Origin: Blastomussa wellsi
Lineage: Eukaryota > Cnidaria > Anthozoa > Scleractinia > Plerogyridae
Reading direction: 5' to 3'
NCBI GenBank assembly: GCA_947652115.1
Contig: OX393568.1
Span: 5,839,820 to 5,903,819 of the forward strand
DNA: 64,000 bases
The notes beneath the pieces were generated by a model. It ran no database searches. It was not told the DNA's origin and worked only from the letters and a program-made list of their open reading frames with translations. The position numbers and the translations under genes are program-made. Below, in pieces: positions 59,301-64,000 of the stretch. The number at the start of each line of letters is the position of its first letter. The first letter of the stretch is position 1.

Positions 59301-60258
59301 TGTCATTTCATTTGTTCATTAGAGCGCATTTTCTGCGGTGCTTCTTCGTTGCTTTCATAATGCAGTTTATTAATTCCTTCTTTTGTGTAGGAAAGCAGAA
59401 CAAGAACTTCTGTATGAACGAGCAAAATTAGAAGCTGCCTTCGATCAACAACTGAAGAAAGAGGTTGGTAGGGCTTACACTGAACTAGAGTAGTTTTAAA
59501 CGAACAAACGGAAGCACTTGAGTATCGAAAATAATCCTCACTTTCTTTGATTTTGCATTACTACGTAAAGCTTAGTGATTGGTTTAAAAATTTCGCCCCT
59601 TTTTCTCGACCAATCAATGTCGTGGCTCTTTCGCACGGCGGTACTTCGAGTTTTGATTGGTTCACTGGAATTTGTGTGGATTGTGATTGGTCAGAATGAT
59701 CACTTTGGTTTTGGGTTTTCGACGCTCAATCGGAAACCGCTCTGTCAAGAATTTGCTGCGCGAGCTAAAAAAAATGCCATGTAATCAGGCCTTGGGAAAG
59801 AAATTAATACACACAAATCAGCAGGCTATAAGAGTGTACCTCGAATCAAACAGTCTGTCTGGTGTTCATTTCAATTAATTTCTAATTAAATTCTACTGAA
59901 TTTTTTTCTTCGTTTACATCAAAGTCATGCGCTAATCCAGCCCAACATGTATTGTTTTGAATTCATACTGTTAATGAATGAACATAAACGTGAAATTACC
60001 TATTCCAAATCTGTGGCCACATTTCCACCTTAGAGAAGTGCTAAAATAAATGAAAACATTATAGCATCTTATATAATTCCCTCTTATGTTGGGAAACGTT
60101 AAATACTTTATTTATTCGATTTTTAACAGCTCGAGACAGAACAGCGCATTGGAGAAACTGAAAACAAGATTCGCCTTGCAAAACTGGAGAATGAGCTCTT
60201 ACTCCTTTACCAGGACCTTTATGGAAGCAAAGGAAAAAAGGACTCTTTCGTTGTTTAA
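38198..60258 (+). CDS. RRM protein with Ser/Pro-rich middle and coiled-coil tail, 11 exons
   Basis: Eleven coding exons join without a frame error to 2,913 bases, 970 residues. Residues about 86-165 form an RNA-recognition motif: RNP2 is IYVGHLP and RNP1 is SYTYGFIRF, which is split by an intron after GSYTYG. The following part (KLLRNDLPKLEHFRP) is charged. Exon 7 (1,714 bases) encodes about 570 low-complexity residues with repeated SSPDxTPSPG-like units and two CxxCH motifs (HCKFCHG, SCAFCHED). The last four exons encode a Glu/Lys/Gln-rich region with heptad character (LKRVVQANEMLRQ to NKIRLAKLENELLLLYQ), a probable coiled coil. An RNA-bound, multimerising cytoplasmic or granule protein is plausible, but I do not recognise the orthologue. 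Introns hold LINE, SINE and hAT-like insertions and an antisense BEN gene. Confidence 0.85.
38450..39817. other. RRM gene intron 1, first part
   Basis: Repetitive-looking sequence without a supported feature; GGGGGG tracts lie near 39,202. TACATTG / CCCACCT-type blocks at about 38,630 and 38,815-38,830 suggest a foldback, but the arms were not resolved. Confidence 0.35.
39818..39945 (+). repeat. SINE family A fragment
   Basis: GTGGCGGTCTTATGGTGAGTG corresponds to the tRNA-like head, followed by TGTTGTGTTCTTGGACAAGACAC and CAGTACCTCCCTTCACC from the body. Confidence 0.7.
40130..40875 (+). mobile_element. LINE 3' fragment (C-terminus of reverse transcriptase ORF)
   Basis: An open frame from about 40,130 to 40,701 encodes a protein end with IRHRITMTKLRLSNHRL, followed by a zinc-knuckle-like CPLCKKEAEDEKHFLVSC. 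This end is typical of ORF2 proteins of non-LTR retrotransposons. The 3' sequence carries AATAAACAAATATG and a (TATG)n tail near 40,855. The body upstream is missing, so it is a 5'-truncated insertion in intron 1. A C-run lies at 40,680. Confidence 0.8.
40936..41057 (+). CDS. RRM gene, coding exon 2
   Basis: It encodes DGLDPAWSTATRNMTPRELN and KKLFSIYVGHLPYDITK, including RNP2 of the RRM. Acceptor TTTTTACCAG, donor GTATGT. Confidence 0.88.
41058..42283. other. RRM gene intron 2
   Basis: No feature beyond intron sequence could be supported. Confidence 0.4.
42284..42378 (+). CDS. RRM gene, coding exon 3
   Basis: It encodes KELVQLFSEVGNVQDVHLQP and GGSYTYG. The RNP1 motif is split after TATGG, with a GTAAGT donor. 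Confidence 0.88.
42824..43175. mobile_element. Foldback element in RRM intron 3
   Basis: ATATGAACATGGCAAATGTT and CACCCTCCAAACTACTTTTT on the left are answered by AACATTTGTCATGTTCATAT and AACTAGTTTGGAGGGTGGAA on the right. ATTGGACAGTTTGAGCAAAA pairs with TTTTGCTCAAACTGTCCAAT further in. Confidence 0.8.
43198..43360. mobile_element. Second small foldback element in RRM intron 3
   Basis: AGGACTACATGCTTGTCCAA and GGAAATAATTGGA on the left are mirrored by TCCAATTATTTCC and TTGGACAGCATGTAGTCCTA on the right. Confidence 0.8.
44434..44497 (+). repeat. tRNA-like SINE head
   Basis: GAGTTAGCTCAGGTGCTAAAAC is an A-box-like segment, and GAGGTTATGAGTTTAAATCCC a B-box-like one about 30 bases later. No cloverleaf with intact stems is seen, so it is read as a SINE fragment rather than a tRNA gene. 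Confidence 0.5.
44498..46250. other. RRM intron 3, unannotated part
   Basis: AT-rich intron. C-run at 44,899-44,913 and an A-rich run near 45,670. No gene is supported. Confidence 0.4.
46251..47054 (-). CDS. BEN-domain protein, single exon, nested antisense in RRM intron 3
   Basis: An uninterrupted 267-codon frame starts at ATG (MAMEPTESINQDRF). Residues about 20-50 (NQATILHNQNKIMRGLEQL) look helical or coiled. Residues 70-155 are Pro/Ser/Thr-rich and disordered. The C-terminal part about 180-255 (FAVQLLRHIFAQSEL, then GTRGKEAVDPDRLRF, KETVFDVYAIASDD, WKHCVRAIDEYLRR) fits the BEN domain, a DNA- or protein-binding fold found in chromatin regulators and some viral and transposon-related proteins. 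The gene has no intron, lies wholly within intron 3 of the RRM gene and runs opposite to it. That suggests a retrocopy, or an independent gene that settled in the intron. The exact protein is not recognised; the domain call rests on motif pattern. Confidence 0.78.
   Translation of the reverse strand: MAMEPTESINQDRFSAILENQRAIMVNQATILHNQNKIMRGLEQLFTFFPALQGTLPIQNTVPTTVAVAPIPSILSSGENSRGEQPPAAAATQSPARPPPSVSPSPRVENTTPINTPTRPQAPLNSTTPLVTPLKPLPSSGASSPGSDNENDVAPPATAVRAVQYISQEELTQIKCKSCSIGNFAVQLLRHIFAQSELDNKNCTGTRGKEAVDPDRLRFVKETVFDVYAIASDDKLNTWKHCVRAIDEYLRRPKRMAKSSLNKSAMF
48473..48624 (+). CDS. RRM gene, coding exon 4
   Basis: It completes RNP1 (FIRF) and the RRM (DAVSMLHGRLLGNRTITVEY), ending GAC-A before GTATGT. 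Acceptor TTTTTTCAG. Confidence 0.88.
50092..50247 (+). CDS. RRM gene, coding exon 5
   Basis: It encodes KDKLLRNDLPKLEHFRPMSE and KMVLWKLRCSATRQKSSNVG. It starts GA after TTTTACAG and ends CAA-G before GTATGG. Confidence 0.85.
50533..50600 (+). repeat. SINE family A head
   Basis: GGAGGCACGGCGGCCTAATGG, an A-box TGGTTAGTGTGC and GTCCGGGTTGGAGTAC match the start of the full copy at 27,243 (minus strand). Confidence 0.7.
51063..51470 (-). mobile_element. LINE reverse-transcriptase fragment
   Basis: The minus strand reads LKNGKAPGIDNIQAELLKA, then WRKGLIVKLPKKGNLKESKD and LLSV, which is the fingers/palm start of a non-LTR reverse transcriptase. It breaks soon after (GFQPGRGTTE out of a joined frame). 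It is a short, decayed remnant in RRM intron 5. Confidence 0.82.
51520..51955. repeat. Dispersed repeat R, uninterrupted copy
   Basis: This copy matches the split one at 35,521/36,551, but without the 832-bp insertion. The join reads CCCTTTGTCTTAGCTTTCATCCC where the other copy carries TTTTGGTTTAGC, the insertion, then GTGGTTTAGCTTTCGTCCC. Confidence 0.78.
52145..53286. mobile_element. hAT-like element, ~1.14 kb, 5-bp TSD
   Basis: Termini CAGGGCTGAAAATAA / TTATTTTCAGCCCTG are inverted. Inside, GACCGGCC-type blocks pair with GGCCGGAC / TTGACCGGTC near the other end. AAGGT sits directly outside both ends (52,140-52,144 and 53,287-53,291). CAGGG termini suit hAT, and a 5-base duplication fits the hAT5 group. 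No transposase frame is recognised. It lies in RRM intron 5. Confidence 0.8.
53522..53663 (+). CDS. RRM gene, coding exon 6
   Basis: It encodes DSKEEVLMSALQEIVKKVAS and a Pro/Ser-rich PPSGSEGSPCSPWILKELN. Starts after TGACTTTTAG; ends AAT-AG before GTATGT. Confidence 0.85.
54029..54240 (+). repeat. SINE family B
   Basis: A tRNA-like head (GGCGCAGTGATAAGAGTGC and GGTTCGATTCCCAGACCC) is followed by 'gttggttctctcctcgctctg', 'aaaccaacatttctgaat' and 'gacctggatagaggaccc'. The same body lies at 54,826, so this is a second SINE family. Confidence 0.78.
54373..54440 (+). repeat. SINE family A head fragment
   Basis: GCAGCCATGGGCCTAATGATTGG and AGACTCTGGATTGAGAGGTC match the family A head. The body is missing. 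Confidence 0.55.
54826..55010 (+). repeat. SINE family B, second copy
   Basis: GTGTTTGATTCTGGCCCAG is a B-box-like stretch, followed by 'tgggttgttggttctctcctcacc', 'ctcaaaactgacatttc' and 'gatctggaaagaggacctgcatg', as in the copy at 54,029. Confidence 0.75.
55241..56954 (+). CDS. RRM gene, coding exon 7 (large, low-complexity)
   Basis: A 571-codon exon. It opens GSSGVFTQQSDSGKLEED and closes SESLLKEHK before a GTAAAT donor. It holds about seven SSP(D/E)xTPSPG-like repeats (about 55,540-55,830), two CxxCH motifs and a Gly/Pro/Arg/Trp stretch (LPFPPGWQQPWPGVGPRGPV). Confidence 0.88.
56967..57820. other. RRM intron 7
   Basis: Intron sequence with no supported feature. Confidence 0.4.
57821..57909 (+). 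CDS. RRM gene, coding exon 8
   Basis: SELKRVVQANEMLRQHIDWR followed by GRVTDDSR; heptad-like start of the coiled coil. Acceptor CTTTAG, donor GTACTG. Confidence 0.83.
58449..58520 (+). CDS. RRM gene, coding exon 9
   Basis: EALKGQIHIKEMQLQKEKEI and MRA, joined in phase on both sides. Acceptor TTTTTAG, donor GTATCC. Confidence 0.82.
58521..59390. other. RRM intron 9
   Basis: G-rich runs at 58,625 and 59,040-59,100. No supported element boundary. Confidence 0.35.
59391..59463 (+). CDS. RRM gene, coding exon 10
   Basis: KAEQELLYERAKLEAAFDQQ and LKKE, with clear heptad spacing. Acceptor TGTGTAG, donor GTTGGT. Confidence 0.83.
60130..60258 (+). CDS. RRM gene, coding exon 11 (terminal)
   Basis: LETEQRIGETENKIRLAKLE then NELLLLYQDLYGSKGKKDSF and a TAA stop. 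Acceptor TTTTAACAG. Confidence 0.85.
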   Translation, partial: LETEQRIGETENKIRLAKLENELLLLYQDLYGSKGKKDSFVV

Positions 60259-61270
60259 CTTCATATTTTGTTATCTGTTTTCATAAAATGAAATGAATCT
60301 ATGAAGCTTTTGTTCGAGTAAGCATTTACTTAATTTCTAGTTTTTTGCTTGGAAAGAATCATTTACATATTTTGGATAATTATAACATCGCTCATATTTG
60401 GTTTCGGCCCTTCCCGTTTCCACTTCATAGCATTGTTGTATCGTAAAGTAACATTTAGACAGGTTTTTGTTGGATTTCCTAATTTTTCGACCAATCAAAG
60501 GGCTACAGTACCGCACGTGCAGTTTATTAACACGTGACTGCTTTGATACTTCGAGCTTTGATTGGTCAAGCAACGAGGAAAACCAACATTTGGCCGTTTT
60601 CCATTAAAGGAACTGTGTATCGATGAACACCGAGGCTGTCTGAAACGTTTAGCCGAGAAATTTAAATTTGTTGCATCCTCTTGGAGACAAGCACAAGGCA
60701 GTTTAAAGTTGAAGATGAAAGACATATCAAAGGAGTAGTTTTTGCATATTAAACATAATTTTGGGACAAATGTTTTCTTGATATACTTGATGAACAATAC
60801 CATAGACCACTAGCCTGCGCCAGTTCCAGACATTCTGTCAATTGAGCGATAGGGCGGGCGAGAGACGGAAAGAGGTGGGGCTCGGAAACCTGCCTTTTCG
60901 AGACCCGCCTATATTTTTCTCCGCTTTTTCCTCTCCGGCCGACTTTTCTCCCCACTAACTGAGAGCCACAACAAGGTAATAGCCCCGTTTCATGGTTGCC
61001 AATTTAAACTTCTTTTCTATGCATTTAAATGAACCTGACTTTCCTCGTTTTTGAGTTGGTAATTCAAAAGAACTTTTCACCCAAATGCGTTAAGTGGCGC
61101 TTAGGCTAATTTAAATGCACACAAAAGAATTTTAAATTGGCAGCAATTTATGAAAGAGTGGCAGTTTTTCTACTGTTACGTGTCTTATCGTATACTCAAA
61201 ATCTTGAAATCCGTACCCTGTCACGTACCTCCAGCCTGAAAAAGGTACCATTTTCGGGCCATAAAAGGTT
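60259..61270. other. Spacer between the RRM gene and MFSD12-like gene
   Basis: No gene recognised. Short repeated phrases such as TTGATTGGTCAAG/AAC-type segments occur, without clear element ends. Confidence 0.4.
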
Positions 61271-61383
61271 AAGTCTGCCTACGAGCCCAGTGGCCCATCA
61301 GGCCGGAGCTTATCCCGGTTTCTGTAGCATGACGCGACTTGGAGTCTTTCTACTCCCCCGTGGATGGGATGCTAGTCCATAGG
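61271..61383 (-). repeat. SINE family A fragment
   Basis: Minus-strand match to the SINE body and 3' part: GACTAGCATCCCATCC, GGAGTAGAAA, CCGGGATAAGCTCC and GGGCCACTGGGCTCGTAGG. Confidence 0.72.
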
Positions 61384-61631
61384 CGTATGATCCGGGGGGG
61401 CTACAGCCCCCAGGCCCCCCCCCCCAAAAAAAATGGGAAACGCACATTTTTTTGGAGCAAGAGAAAGGCCAACTACAGGTATGCTTGTGTGCTAGTGCAA
61501 GACAGGGTTAGCCCCAGCATTATTTCTATTGCTTTGATATTCACGTTCCTTGTTAACGTTCTTCTGGATCGTTAAGCCAATTCATTCATAGGTCTTTTAA
61601 AGAACGCTTAAAAACGAGGAATGCATGGTCA

Positions 61632-61760
61632 TTCGAACCCGTGACCACCGCGATATCGGTGTGATACTTTACCAACTCATTAAATTTTCTGTCATTGATA
61701 TTTGCTAGTTTTTGTCTCGGCAAATCTCTATCAATACTACTAATAATAATAATAATAATA
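61632..61760 (-). repeat. tRNA-like SINE fragment plus (TAA)n tract
   Basis: On the minus strand, GAGTTGGTAAAGTATCACACC and GGTCACGGGTTCGAATGACC look like A- and B-box segments. A short TAA repeat lies beside it at about 61,740-61,758. No intact tRNA fold is seen. Confidence 0.45.
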
Positions 61761-62729
61761 CAACAGTACACAAATAATCCATATTGTATGGTGGGGCAGG
61801 CTATGCGACAGGTCTCTGCGAAAAGTCACTCCGTGTGTTCAAGTCTTGGTGCGTGCGTGCGACAGATTGCAACGACAAAGATTTTATAAAAATTCACCGT
61901 GTCAATTGTGTCTCGGCCTTGGCTGTGCTAAACAGAAGGCGTGAGGAACTCATTTTACCTTAATCAGTTTACAAAAAATTGTACATTAAAATTGTATGCC
62001 CTTTCCTATAGCACGTCTCAGAACAATTAGACCCTTCGGGTCCTCAAACGTTGAAAGGGTAATGCTTGTGATTGACAAAGCTCTTCATGACATGGCATGA
62101 CATGTCAAATAAAGGGTAATTTTTGTTGCTGAAATGACGCCCGCGGTGAGATATTACCTTGATTTAGAAGCACATCACCCTAACGTTGTATCGCAGCAGT
62201 ATTGTGGCCCGAACACTGTGACAGCGTTTTAGTACACATGTACAATGTTCTTTATTTTTGTTTATCGGCTAATTTATCGTTCTGGACTTGTAAAGTGCCA
62301 AGAGCATCTGTAGACCCTCTGTACGTTCAGCCACAGCCGAAATCGCAGAGTCACTCTGAGATGTCATTTAGTTTGAAATCGATTTCTTTCCGCAGCTCAG
62401 CATCCGCCGGAAATCTGTGGAATCTGTTTACTGGCTAAAGTCCGTATTTGCAAAATAAGAAAACCTCGTGAAGCTAATAGTAAACCAAGTTTATTTCGAT
62501 GCCTCAACGTGCGCATGACGCCGATTGAATACACCAAACGTTCAAGTGCAAAACTAACAAGTATTGCTCAAGATGACCAATTAAAAAGCGCTTTTGTCGT
62601 CACTCGGAAAAGCGTAGACAGTTTTAGTATACTGTATGGCCACGTGATATCTGTCAAAATATATATATTGGAATAGCGCTCAGAGTGTATCCCAACTTGT
62701 AGCCGAAGAAGCCGACTAGTAAGACCAAA

Positions 62730-63256
62730 ATGGGCGCTTCCAAGTTTTTCACTTGCAACCAGAAGGCCAAAGAACCAGGCATCAAGGAACGCACGCCACC
62801 ACGCCAACGAATCTCATACTGCACGGGACATATCTTCAACGATTTATGCTCCGCAGTTTGGTTCACCTATTTTATCGTTTATTTCAACAAAGTTGTCGGT
62901 CTTTCCACCACAGAAACCGGTCTTCTTTTTCTCATCGCGCAAGGTGCCGACGCCGTTCTTACACCCTTCATGGGTATCGGCTGCGACCGGCTTGTCATCA
63001 AGCGCTTCGCTCGGTACGGCAAGAGGAAGACCTGGCATTTGTTTGGAACAATTTTTGTGGCTCTTACATGGCCGTTTATCCTCAGCCCCTGTTTAGCGTG
63101 CACCGATGGAAGCCCTAGCTGGTTACCGCTCGTTTACTATTCAGTGGCAGTTGTGATTTTCCACGTTGGTTGGGCCGGGGTACAAATTGCTCATCTGTCT
63201 CTGATCCCAGAGATTGCTAAACGACCCGGTGAAATAGTGGAATTGAACGCTGTGAG
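62730..63256 (+). CDS. MFSD12: MFSD12-like transporter, first coding exon (partial gene)
   Basis: MFSD12 is a major-facilitator-superfamily protein of lysosomes and related organelles; the mammalian protein is needed for cysteine import into melanosomes and lysosomes. The exon starts MGASKFFTCNQKAKEPGIKE. It continues ISYCTGHIFNDLCSAVWFTY, a GLSTTETGLLFLIAQGADAV helix, the loop GCDRLVIKRFARYGKRKTWH, and GVQIAHLSLIPEIAKR. These match the family's first half: the N-terminal helix with the NDLC motif, the RYG.RK.WH loop and the HLSLIPE motif. It ends with a split Arg codon (GTGAG) before a GTAAGT donor. About four membrane helices are covered; the rest lies right of the window. The start ATG is the first in frame. 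Confidence 0.9.
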
Positions 63257-64000
63257 GTAAGTATTAATTAAAGCAAGTCTAATCAGGACCGTCATTTTAA
63301 AATTATGCCACAAAGTAGTTTCCTTTCCTTGCACTTGTAATTGTCAACGTCTTCTTCAAAACAAATCGTAAGAAAATATTTGCTTTTTTGTCTAACGTAT
63401 ACCCCACGGTAAGTTTTTCACGCAATGTTTTCCTTTGAAGTAATCATAGTTAATTTTTAATTATTCATTCTATCAGACTCTGATGTTTTTACATCAGAGC
63501 TACGAATGGTGCAAAGTAATGCATTACACATTTTTAAGCTATTTTCCCGACACTTTCCTTCCAAAAGTAAAAAAAGAGTTAAATTCTGAAGGTTATAAAC
63601 ATATCTTTGTTGAAGTGGCCACTCATTAACTTCCTTTAAACTTTGTTTATAAATAAACAGTAAATGTAAAGATTTAGCTCTAAAAATAAACAGTTGAGTA
63701 GGGAATGAGTGCTGAAAACACAACAAAGGCAAACGTTGTCTGTATGAATTAAGTTTTCAGTTGCAGTGAAGAAATTAGTCGATTTAGTTTAGAAGTAAGT
63801 AACGCCCTTTCCTGTGCTGTAAGAAGTTTGAATTCGTCCTCTAAGCTCTTAGAAAACCCACAAACGTGTATTGGTTAAAGATATCACACTCCGCTTGGCT
63901 CAATAACCTTCAGTCCACCCATTTACCATCTCACCATGTTTAACGAGATATCACTTTAGTCAGGTTTAATAGTATCCAACATTAGAAATTATACAGGGTT
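63257..64000. other. Intron 1 of the MFSD12-like gene
   Basis: Intron sequence to the window end. No second exon was recognised. Confidence 0.5.

Noticed and set aside
44434..61680. tRNA-like sequences (44,434; 61,632) as genuine tRNA genes
   Set aside because: A- and B-box-like segments are present but acceptor and anticodon stems are not, and their context fits SINEs.
1..64000. CRISPR arrays, bacterial operons or prophage
   Set aside because: The window has spliced metazoan genes; no regularly spaced repeat-spacer array or phage gene set is present.

Overview
The window is eukaryotic genomic DNA from a metazoan. Genes are split by GT-AG introns, there is no operon logic, and tRNA-derived SINEs, foldback MITEs and LINE remnants are dense. 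The gene set and repeat style fit an anthozoan cnidarian such as a stony coral; that assignment is an inference. All exon junctions were read by eye, and the reading frame and splice phase were checked at each one.

Region 1 (1-29,374) is one nested locus. A synapsin gene runs on the minus strand: exon 1 ends at 29,374 and exons 2-5 lie at 28.6, 25.5, 23.7 and 23.5 kb. Its next exon must lie left of the window, so the following intron is longer than 23.4 kb. That intron holds a tandem array of two-exon TIMP genes (tissue inhibitor of metalloproteinases), all on the opposite strand. Copy 1 is seen only as exon 2, copies 2, 3 and 5 are intact, and copy 4 is a pseudogene. Antisense nesting of TIMP in a synapsin intron is known in vertebrates and Drosophila, and this window shows the same arrangement with the TIMP gene multiplied.

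Region 2 (29.4-38.2 kb) has no recognised protein gene. It holds foldback elements, a GGTAC-rich 9-bp minisatellite, a tandem segment duplication, a dispersed repeat split by an inserted transposon, and a hammerhead-ribozyme-like motif with complete core and stem I on the minus strand (36,900-36,945).

Region 3 (38.2-60.3 kb, plus strand) is one large gene of 11 coding exons, about 970 residues. It encodes an RRM protein with a long Ser/Pro-rich middle and a coiled-coil C-terminus. Its introns carry LINE fragments, SINEs, an approximately 1.1-kb hAT-like element with a 5-bp target duplication, and a complete single-exon BEN-domain gene on the minus strand.

Region 4 (60.3-64 kb) starts the next plus-strand gene, the first exon of an MFSD12-like membrane transporter that continues beyond the window.
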